From the NCBI RefSeq assembly GCF_014805625.2, contig NW_023998455.1:6489805-6553804 (forward strand): a DNA stretch of 64,000 nt, read 5' to 3'. The position numbers and the translations under genes are program-made. Position 1 is the stretch's first letter; each line of letters begins with the position of its first letter. The stretch is from Glossina fuscipes. Lineage: Eukaryota > Arthropoda > Insecta > Diptera > Glossinidae. Below are positions 23,790 to 34,127 of the stretch, piece by piece. The notes under the pieces were generated by a model. The model had not been told where the DNA came from. It saw nothing but the letters and a program-made list of their open reading frames with translations, and searched no databases.

Positions 23790-26645
23790 ATGGAGTCAAC
23801 CCAGCAGAATGCTTGCAATACATGCCGCAAATTAGCGACAACTGAACGATGCGTTGAGCGTAATTATGCAAAACCATGCTATGAGTGTTGGACACGGCCG
23901 CCAGAGACAAATTTATGTGGACTGTAATACAAGATAAATTTTATTTTATAAATTCTTTTTTTTCTTTGTTTTATTTTGAAATTTCGTTTAGGCAAAAGTT
24001 GGAAGCGGTGAAGAAAGAGGACCCAATTTGTGGTACAAAAGTATGCAGGATATTCGGGAAACATGATGCAGACTCATATCCACCAAAATTATGCGAATTA
24101 AAGCGTAAGTTTTGAGAAAACTCTCGATTAAAAGTATCAAAGCAAAGAACCCTTTCACCCTATAGCTGAAAGAAAGAGGACGGATAACTGCAAGTCTCTT
24201 GGCGAGCTTATCGGTTTGGTTAAATCGAAAGAAAATTTTAATGGTGACGTTGATAAGTTCGACATGGCGCAGATTCGCTTTGCTACGAACTTAGTAGCTT
24301 TTGCGCGTTTACATCTAAATCCGGAAGCCTCTTGGGATTCCACTATTATAGAAGAGGTATTGAAGAATGGTCTGGCGCTATATTCTGCCTCACAGAAATA
24401 TCATTTTAAAAATGTATCGCCTCGCGAAATATATAGCTCCCAGGAGGAGACGGTATTAAGAGAGTTTGAAGTAGCAGGATATAAATTTAAAATTGAATTG
24501 ATGAATATACCGTTACAAACCTTACTATATGCCATTAAGAAAGACGATGCCGGTGATGCAAGGAATTTCTTACGTGTCAAAAATATTGAATCCACGTTAA
24601 AGAGCATCCTTCATAAAAGTACCCACTATCTGCTGTGTGTGGACGAATTTTATTTAATGATATGGCTAAACGATGGAATCTATTTCATCTTTGATGTATG
24701 CGGTAGAAGAACAACAGATTTCAATACGGATGAGGAGGAGGGTGTGCCCATGTTAATGAGTCTGAAGGCATTAGATAACGTTAATCATTTAATTTTAAAT
24801 CTAAGCGGCTTAAACAAAGAACAGCAATGTACTATACGCGAATTACAGGTGGTCAGGGTAATCACACCTTATGGGGAGATAAGACATCGTGAATATGGAC
24901 GGCAATTGCCGGATTATGAAATTGTTAATAACGACTATGCTTATGTCAAGGGGAAGTTACATTTGTCTTTAAATCCAGCCGAACTATTGCGCAATCGAAG
25001 CGCTTTGCCGGCGGGCGTTGCTGCCTTAGTGGTTTCGAAGGTCAATCACCCGGCCACGTGGAGCACCAAGACGGTCGATAATATCATATGCTTTGGCGTC
25101 AATTTCTGTCAAAGATATTGGTCTAAATGCGCCAACACTGATCCTACAGACGTTGACGAATTTCCCAATCAGTTCAATATTGGACAATTTCGTGTAGATA
25201 TAGAACTTTTACCAAAGAAATATTCGGGCTTTTGGCGTTGCGTGCCAAACTGCAAATCCTCCGAATTAGCAGAAACTATACAGAGAGCATTTGCCGAAGG
25301 AGATACCAAGTTACTACTGCAAATCAATCATCAAACTTATACTATTTGGAGACAAAAGGGGTACATATATCTCTTTGATCCATTTCGTCACCGCATATTG
25401 GGCTTATATATTCAGCCTTATAATATAAAGCATATGGGAAAATATGCGACTGTGAAGATGTTTAGTTCATTTGGTATATTTATGAACGTCTTAAACTCTC
25501 TATTGCTGGACTCGAACAGATCAAGCACTTTTCTTTTACATGCGATGAAAGTACTCCACCTACAAGTGAAAAACAAAGCAGATGGTTCACCGGCGTCATT
25601 TGAAGAGTGTGCCATGGGAGATGATGGCGAAGTGTTATCGTTAAATGAAGTTGTTTGTTTTGAAGAGACGTACAAAATGTGTGAAAAATTGAGAGAGCTT
25701 AGTGATTATGAAGAAGAAGTCTCTGAAAAAGAGGAACTTGAGTTGAATTCGTCATCCAGCGAATTAGAAACTATGGAGGAAGTTGAGGGAACCGACAAAA
25801 TTTCATTCGAGAACGTTGAGGCTGAAGAAGAAGATAGAATTAGAGAAGTAGAATCAACAGTGGTAAAAATTAGTTCGTCAGTGCGGTTAATTCCCGGAAA
25901 GGAAAAGATACCTAGACGCGAGCTATCGGGATTATCAGGACATGAGCTTGAGCAGCCAATGCAAAAGGAAGCAGCCATACAAGAAAAAAAAAAGCGAGAT
26001 GATATGAAAGAGATCTCCAACTACGAAGAAGAGAAAGACGAAAACATGGGTGATAAAGAGCTGAAAGTGAATCTAAAAGATGAAGAAATCAAAGATAATA
26101 GAATGCAAAATCAAAAGGAAACGGATGGGGAAGGATTCTTGAATGTTGCAAAGGAGAGAGATGAGAGAGAGAGATATGATCTAAACTGCGAAAGTTTGAG
26201 AACGAGAAGAGATGAGCGTGAAAAATTCTTTGACGAGGCGGAACGCTTCTGTTTGGCTCCTCATGCGCACCAATACCCTGGTCTTAGATGCCGGCCGGTA
26301 GATATGGCCGTTGTCGGTTCCGAGTCTGGCAGTTACGATAGCTTATGTAAACTAATATGTGCCGGCTTTGATAAAGCCGATCGCATACTTGTTGTTACCC
26401 CTTGGAGAAATTTTATACTTTTCCGTTGTCTCGCTAATAATATGAAACATTATTTTCTCTACAACGGTTGTACTAGCAACGTTAATCGATTCCGCTATTT
26501 GAACTTAAATATGGGTACAGCTGGTCTTGCATGTTTCCGAGAAATAGGTGATATGATTAAGTATATTAGACTCGTACGTAAAACAAGCTTGCAAAATGGG
26601 CGCGAAGCTTCTCCATCTAACCACATAACCCATGCATATTGCTGA
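23790..26645 (+). CDS. Array gene A: tandem-module protein of unknown function
   Basis: Exons 23790-23923, 23992-24104 and 24166-26645 give 908 residues, with introns of 68 and 61 bp in phases 2 and 1. The mini-exons encode a Cys-bearing N-terminus (CNTC ... CYEC ... LCG; CGTKVC). Module 1 (about 90-300) contains WDSTIIEEVLKNGLALY and, at about 236-262, a hydrophobic hairpin ending FDVCGR. Module 2 (about 345-547) has RNRSALPAG, NHPATW, QFNIGQFR and LLLQINHQTYTIW ... LFDPFRHR (464-492). An acidic, charged linker covers about 590-775. The half-module (about 777-890) carries MAVVGSESGSYDSLCKLI and MGTAGLACFREI. No signal peptide or membrane span is visible. I do not recognise the family. Closest relative in the array core: gene C. 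The start is the first ATG of exon 1 and matches the other copies. Confidence 0.86.
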
Positions 26646-28485
26646 CGAAATTCCATATTTTTATATATAAAGTTGATTTCATTTGTCTGTCACATTACTT
26701 TTAGAAAATACATTAATTGCAACGTTAAATGGAAAAAAAAAAAACTTTGTTTTTTTCGTGTTTGAGAAGTCATGAAATTGCACGCGACTTCTACCGATTC
26801 ATTTTGATTCTTTTATCTGTCGCGAATTCGATTAGATAAAGGCCGTCGGCGAACATAGATAAAAGCATAAGTAATATGCTATATATATATATATGTGGGT
26901 GTAGTCAGTTAAATGGCTTTGGTCCGAACTATATTGGCTAATCTGCACCAACTGATCGAACCGATTTTTACCTCAATCGTAAGGTTACTAGCCTTAACAC
27001 AGAAATAAAACAAAAAATTAATGAGCCATAAGTCTATCAAGTACTTCGCAATTATCTCATCCAAGTAAAACGTTACTTAACAATGATTTGGAAAGGAAAA
27101 CTATGCTAAATACTAAGTAGAAGAAAAACTCTATACTTAATATTTATTTGTGTGAAATATTAGCCCAAGTAAAATTATAAAGGGGTACAATTGCTGAATT
27201 ATACAATGTGTAATAGCATTCGTTGTATTTACGGAGCAACCGCTAAAACACCTATAATGCAGTGATATTTACACTATCTGAATATTTAACTTACTGTACA
27301 GCATGGCTTTCAATTCAATAATTTACCAAGAGTAACGTTAGAAACGAGTAAAAACATACGCTAACTTTGCAAAACAAAACTTCATTTGGCAAATGCTTGA
27401 AAAAGTGGTCCGAACCGAGCCATTTTTAATAGCGTCCATCTTCGGGTCAAACTGTGTCGGCGCATTAAACTTCATCGAAACATCTCAAAAATAGTACGTA
27501 GCTGTACGTAGAACGCAAGAAAACGAGACAGACAAGCAGACAAAATTAGATTAGTGCAAGAAGCGATTTTCGGTGAATCAGCTGGTATAATAAGAGGACG
27601 GTCTATGTCGCGTCCTTCTCGATATTGCGTATATCCGCGGAAATTTAATATGCCCTTGTACCATATATACTGTAAAGTCTTAATTTCCACTTGAAGCGTA
27701 ATGCACTAAAAAAATGCATCGAGAATGCACGTGACCTATCGTCATGTGTGTAATCTAGTAATGTCGTGGCGGAAATATTGTCGCTTCGCTTATTGATCAA
27801 GGCTTTACCCCAATGCTGGGCTGTAATTATGTTAGTTCTTGATAATAGGTAGGGCAATCAATCGTCCAACCACATTGTAGTACCTCTCGATGCATGTTTC
27901 CCTTCCAATTTCACCAAATCGTGCTTGCTACGTACCGTGAAACCTTTAAGTAGCTTTGCCCTCGTTTATGCAACCTTATCAATACAACTTAGCAATGCAA
28001 CGTTGATTGTTCAAGTGAAAGTAGAAAACAAGGAATGTGTTGAGTGGGCGAAAACGAGATAGAGAGAGAGAAAGGGAAATAAAATTGGGTTTACGTTAAT
28101 AACATAGTTAAGTAGTGGAATAACAAAGAAATAAAACAATTTTCGCCGCTTGTTCGTTACCGGGGCAGGATGGAGTCTACACTCAAATCATTGGTTTAAC
28201 CATCCAATGTAGCGAACTCTGATACCCTTTGTTCATTTTACCACCCGAATGAATAAAATTATACCGTATTATTGTATAGATATGTCTGACTTTGGAAGTT
28301 AGTATCATATACTATGTGTCAGATGGCACAAGGCTTTGTTCTATTCTCTGTTTTCATAAAATATATCTCATAACAAAATTTAAAAAAATATTTCCAATTT
28401 AAAAAAGAAAAAAAAATTCAACTGGTTATTGAAAAAATAAATGGTAAAAAGTCAATAAAATTTGATACTCTAATCATTGACAGTC
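26646..28485. other. Intergenic region A-B
   Basis: The first ~100 bases (a TATATAAAGTTGATTTCATT... stretch and GAAAATACATTA) are homologous to the 3' flank of gene C, so the duplicated unit includes 3' sequence. A dispersed-repeat tail lies at about 27400-27600 (CCATTTTTAATAGCG, CATCGAAACATCTC, GACAGACAAGCAGAC). No other gene is supported. Confidence 0.6.
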
Positions 28486-31400
28486 ATGGCATTAATTCAG
28501 CAAGACGTTTGCAACAATTGCTTGAAGGTGGTAGCAAATGTAAAACATGCAGTGCGTAGTAATGGGGAAACGCGCTGCCAATGTTGGACACGACCGCGAA
28601 AAACAAACTTGTGCGGATTGTTATTTTCAGACAACATTTTTATGATAATTCTTTTGGTCCTTGTTTTCTTCTTTTTTCTTTTGCTTTTTTAAATAACTTT
28701 TAGGGAAAAGTTGCAAACGTTGAAGAAACAGGAAGCACTATTTAGTCCAAAACCTTGTACACACGTTGCTGACAAATGCGATAAGGGTCGAGCTGTAGAA
28801 AAACTCTCTAAATTAAAATGTAAGTTTTGCGAAATCTTTGCATTAAAAATTTCAAGCTAGAGAGTTGAAAAAAGTCTTACCCATTTTCGGCTTTCCCATA
28901 CAGCTGAAAGAGGGAAGAGTAATAATCGCAGTAGTCTTGGCGATCCTATAGGTCTAGTTAAATCGAAAATCAATCTTACAAAGAATTATGGAGAAGAGTA
29001 CGTTGCCCCGGCTCGTTTTGCCACCTATTTGGTAGCTTTTGCTCGCTTTCATTTAAACCCGGAGACCACATGGAATTCGAAAATAATTGAGGAGGTTGTG
29101 CAGAATGGCCTAATGCTGTACGCTGCCTCACAAAAACGCGATAAACAACCTGCGTCATCCCATGAAATATATGCTCCACATGAGCAAAATATATTGAGAG
29201 AATTTGTGTTATTGGGGTGTAAATTTCAAATTGAATTGGTGAAGACGACTTCATCAATCCCTTCACCATCTACCGAGAAGTCTAATCAGACGGCTGCTTG
29301 CCAGTTTGCAGATATGTTATATTTAAAGAATATGAAGGCAGTCTTAAGCAACCTGCTACGTGAACGAACGTTCTATCTGCTACAGATCAATCAATTGTAT
29401 ATAATGATCTGGATCAGCTGTGGAGTGTTTTTTATATTTGATGTTTGTGGTAGAGATGTTACTGATTTTAATTTGGTTGAGAAGGGCGGAGTGGCGGTTT
29501 TATTGAGCTTAAAGTCATTAAGTAATGTATTGCACTTAATTTCACATTTAAGCGGCTTAAATAAAGAAGACTTGTGCACTATACGTGAATTAAAAATCGC
29601 CAAACTAATCACTCCCTCTGGCTATATAAGGCAACGTGATTGTAATGAACAACCGCCTGAGTACAATATTATTAATGACGATTCCGCATATGTGGCGGCA
29701 ACGTTACATTTGTCTTTAAAGCCAGCCGAGCTCTTGCGTAATCGAAGCGCTTTGCCAGCGTGCGTTACTGCTTTAGCGGTCTCGAAGATCAACCATCCGG
29801 CTACCTGGAACACCAAAACAGTCGACAATATCATTTGTAACGGCGTCAATTTTTGCCAAACGTATTGGCTTAAATACGTCAACTCTTATCCCATAGATAT
29901 CAACGAATTTCCCGCTCAGTTCAATATCGGACAGTATCGCGCATATATAGAGTTGTTTCCGGAAAGGCATGTCGGCACTTGGCGTTGGGTGCCATCTTAC
30001 AAGTTCGCGGACTTGACTCTAAATATAGAAAAAGAATTTGTATGCGGGGAGACAAAGTTATTATTGCAAATTAATTATCAAATGTACGCTATCTGGAAAC
30101 AAAATGGGTTCATATACATGTTTGACCCTTTTCGACACCGTATACCGGCCTTATCGAACAAGCAGGACAGTATAGAAAATGTGGAAAAATACGCGACAGT
30201 AAGAATGTTTCGGTCATTCGACGTTTTTATTAAGGAATTAAATTCTTTACTGATGGATTCAAACAAGTGTAGTCCGTTTATTTTACACGTCGTAAAAATA
30301 ACTCGTTTAGAAGCGAAGACTAAACCATATGAAGGTTCAACGTCATTACTTCAAAAATCTCTATCAGACCCTGATGGCGAAGTATTCTCATTGAACGAAG
30401 CTATTTGCTTTGAAGAGACGAACGCGGCTTGCGAAATGTTGCACGAGATTAGTGATTTTGAAGACGAAGAATTACATTCTAATGTAGAGGAACTCGAGTT
30501 GAAGTCAACTTCCAGCGAATTAGAAATTTTGGAGGAAGAAATGGCTTTTGAAGACATGGAAGACATTGAAGAGGACGATGTTCACAAATATGAAGAGGAG
30601 GTTAATGTTACGAAAAAGAGACATTATGTGACCAAGAAGAAGAGAAGTGGGGAAGAAGGGTTACAAACTCAACGGTTGGAAAATGAAAGGTTATCATCTA
30701 CAAATGGAATCAATAAGACAGCAGATGAGAGTAAAGAATTTCTAAAGGCTGCGAACCGCCTTCGTTCGAGGTCTGGTGCAAATCGGTTTTCCGATTCTAC
30801 AAGAAGGCTAACAGGCGGGAAATTAAGAAACTCCCAGTCAAATCTACAAGAAGAAAGATCATTTGGACTAGAGAATGAAAAGAATACGGAAGAATCCAAT
30901 GAGCCAAGAGATGAAAACGCACAGCTTTCTGAAAATATTAAACGCCTTCATTCAACGCCGAACACAGAGAACTCTGTTGATTGCCCAAAAATGCTATCTG
31001 AAGGGCATTTGGCAATTTCACAATCAGTTCCCATTGAAGGAAGATCTATTGAACTTGTGACACAGAATTTACTAGAACTTGAAAAATCGCCGCAAGTGCA
31101 TAGAAACACAAGATCAAAAGATGGAAAAGAATTCTCATTGCTTCAACAATTGGAAGATGAAAAACTGCACGATACAAAACAATATAATAATGAGGCAAAT
31201 GCAGCACACGAAGTGTTTTTTAAAGATGCCAAACATCTTCGTTCGGATCATACAAAGAGATCTGCGGATATGGAGTCGAAACTGATGCCTTTAAAGCCAA
31301 AAAAAGGAAGTTTACGTGAAAGTGGGACGAAGAAGGACAAAACTTGTGACGACGGAAAATACGTGTCGCGTTTTCAACGATGGAAAGTTGATAGATTGAA

Positions 31401-32679
31401 GAAAGCAAATAGAGCCAAAAAGGCAGACTATGTATCCAAAGAATTCTGTAAACAAACTCAACCTTCCCATCCATTATCGAAAGCAGGTTGCTATCGCTTC
31501 GTAAGAAGTAAACGAACACGTATGGAATCAGAAAAAATGCAATCAGACCGTAAAGAAGAAAGGTATTTTAGACCAGAGTCAAAGCGATTATTGGGTATTG
31601 AGCAGACCAAAAAAGAGAAATTGCCTCCAGATAACAACACGAAAAGTAGGAAAAAAGGTTCATGCCTTGAGCGATGGGAACTTGAAAGGCTGAGAAATAT
31701 TATCAGATCTGAAACGGCAGATAATGAAAGCCAAGTTTTTTGTAAAAATGCCAAAACTTTCCATCCGACGCCAGATGCCTGTTCTCATCCCTGTTTGAAA
31801 AGCAAGTCGGCTGTTATAGATTCATCAACAACAAAATCAAGTCCCAGAAAAGGAATATTACGTTTATCTGATTCGCAGCAATTGTTCGAAATTGAGAAGG
31901 CAAGGCAAAAGAAATTAAATGTAGATAAGCAGAAAAGAAATGGAGAGAAAACTTCACGTTTTGAACGATGGGAAGTTGAAAGACTAAAAAATGCATGCAG
32001 AATCAATGAAACATTAGATGAGGGCGAAAATGTTTCCAAAGGTACTCAACTAGTCCTTGGAATGCCTGAAGATACAATAAACAAACCCATAGATAAGGCA
32101 AATGCCAGAAATGTAAGAACATTTACATTGGAATCGCAGAAATTGTTAGCGATCGAAAAGGCCAAGCAAGTCGATTTATACGGGTATAAAAAAAGAACAA
32201 AAGAGGACGAAGAATTCGCAAGCTTTCAACGACACGAAAATGAAAGACGAAAGGATACAGCTAAAGCCCATAAAGAATACGATAAAGGTGAGGAGATCTT
32301 TAAGTATACTATACGCTTCTGTTCAGCACCTAACGCAAATAGTTATCCCGGGTATGCTAGCAAGCCCGCGGAAATGGCGGTTGTCGGTTCGAAATCGAGC
32401 ACTTACGACAATTTACTTAAGTTGATATCCTCCGGATTTAAAACAGCTGATCGGATACTGCTCATGACACGTTGGAAAAATTTCATTCTTTTCCGTTGCT
32501 GTGCTAACAAAATAGAGAATTATTTTCTATATGACGGTTCCATTCGAAACATTAATCACTTTCGGCATTTGGATTTGAGTATGGGTACGGCTGGTTTTCT
32601 ATGTTTCCGAGAAATCGGCGACGTAATTGCATACATTGTACGCGAGCAGCGGAGCCAACGGCTACGACACTTGACGTGA
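28486..32679 (+). CDS. Array gene B: tandem-module protein with expanded repetitive linker
   Basis: Exons 28486-28619, 28704-28819 and 28904-32679 give 1,341 residues. Exon 1 has the same length (134 nt) and ending (CWTRPRKTNLCG) as gene A. Module 1 spans about 92-310 (WNSKIIEEVVQNGLMLY; hairpin ending FDVCGR at about 237-267). Module 2 spans about 349-550 (RNRSALPAC; LLLQINYQMYAIW ... MFDPFRHR at 468-496). The linker (about 600-1215) is the longest of the five and contains repeating units of ~98 residues (basic RFxRWExERLKN-type start, then a weak copy of the half-module start). The final half-module is at about 1219-1330. Unlike A, C and D, exon 2 has lost most Cys residues. The intron 1 donor GTTATT is weak, but phase and length agree with the paralogues. 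Function unknown. Confidence 0.84.
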
Positions 32680-32707
32680 ATTTTTTCGATAATAGTTTCC
32701 TCTACAC

Positions 32708-32713
32708 AATAAA
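32708..32713 (+). promoter_or_regulatory. Polyadenylation signal (AATAAA) of gene B
   Basis: A canonical hexamer 29 bases after the gene B stop codon. Confidence 0.5.
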
Positions 32714-33877
32714 ATCCATACAATAATTATGTATGCAAGTGTTTGCATCATGTTTTTTATGTACAAATATGAAATTTGTTTCATTTACTTGCCGTGTAAT
32801 TTTGTTAAAAACTTTCATAAAAATTAAATGGCAAGTAAATGAATTAATTAATATTTATAATAAATAAGAAAATTACAGGTAAAAAATTACAGGTAATTTT
32901 AACATTGATTTTTATATCAAAGCGGAATAATTTTTCTACTACGAAATATAAATAAAAACTTATTAAAAAACCATTAATTGACGGTATAGTTAGCCTTCCA
33001 TCCCGTGCAAGTCTATTAGCTGAGTTTGCGCTTATTACTAACCTCACTCACACTCACTTTCAATATATAATGCCATAAGAAGTGTAGAATATTCCAATAT
33101 CTTCGCTTGAAAACACCGATATTTACCTGCAATGGAAGTGCCAAGTTTCTCCATTTCGACAAGTCTTTGGTCTTTAAAACCACAATTTATAAAAATAGTT
33201 GTAATCACACGGACAAATTGTTATGGAAAACTTAAGAAAGATCAAAACTATACCAGGCGAGGCGCAATGATCCCCTATGCACAATTAACACAGTGAACAT
33301 TCGCTCATACACATATGGGATTTTGCAATGTCTCTTGATCATATTCTCTTTGTCTGTCACAAATTCTCTTTATATGGTCTTCATGATCCCGGCGTTTCGA
33401 TGTAGTTTGCCGGCCTACACTGCTATTCTCTCTTTTTTTTTTACTCTTTCACTTTTGCATCTTTTCAGATCTCTCATAGCACACTTTCATATACACACTT
33501 GTACCCTTCACACTACTCAATTCATTCTTCACTGTAAGATTTGGAATGTAGATGAAGTTCTAAAACTCAACTCAGTGAATCATCTGTTCGCTGTTTGCCG
33601 ACTCGCGGAAGAAGAAGAAAATCCCAGAACATTTAGCTTCAAAAGTTGAGCTAATAAGATAAAACAAGAAAATCAATAGAAAATCGAGAAGGATTGAAAT
33701 GACTTTAATTACGTGGCAGACGTTATAATACCCATAATACATCTGCATATATTTACAATTAAGCTATCAGTCAACTTTAGTAAGATTCAAAAAAAGAAAA
33801 CTTCCTGAAATTTCTGTTCACATTGAAACTTTTGCCTTGACTCAGCAAGCCATATCTTGTTGATTTGGTGACTCACT

Positions 33878-33898
33878 GAAGAAGAAGAAGAAGAAGAA
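33878..33898. repeat. GAA trinucleotide microsatellite
   Basis: Seven GAA units. Confidence 0.85.
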
Positions 33899-34033
33899 TT
33901 TTTAAAAACTTCAAACTACTAGAACGAAAAAGTCACATATAATTAAAAATCAAAAATTTCTAATAGCGACAAAAAAATTTAAATTTATCGTATAATTAAA
34001 AAAAACAAAAATTTAATTTTGAAAAACAAAAAA

Positions 34034-34043
34034 ATTGCAAATA
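34034..34043 (+). promoter_or_regulatory. Leader motif ATTGCAAATA upstream of gene C
   Basis: The element ATTGCAAA followed by TTAATAAA/TTAAATAA-like sequence lies 94 bases before the gene C ATG. It recurs before gene D (39302) and gene E (45015). The surrounding A-rich leader also aligns, so it is either inherited from the duplication or a shared control element (inference). Confidence 0.35.
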
Positions 34044-34127
34044 GTTAAATAAATTTACTTAAAAAAAATAGAAAGGAAAAAAAAACAACAAACAAATTAA
34101 GATTTCGTCTTGTAATTATTAAATAAC

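Larger units (their letters stand above)
32680..34127. other. Intergenic region B-C
   Basis: It holds a polyadenylation-type AATAAA at 32708, a GAA repeat (about 33878-33898) and, before gene C, an A-rich leader shared with D and E. An open frame at 33293-33649 begins with GTG, has no domain and is judged fortuitous. Confidence 0.55.

Noticed and set aside
24105..24165. Start of gene A in exon 3 at a TTG codon (24216)
   Set aside because: Family alignment and the conserved mini-exons put the start at 23790. The large-exon frame only appears to begin there because of non-ATG start calling.
33293..33649. 118-codon frame with hydrophobic N-terminus in the B-C spacer
   Set aside because: It begins with GTG, is dominated by T-rich codons, has no splice or promoter context and no recognisable motif.
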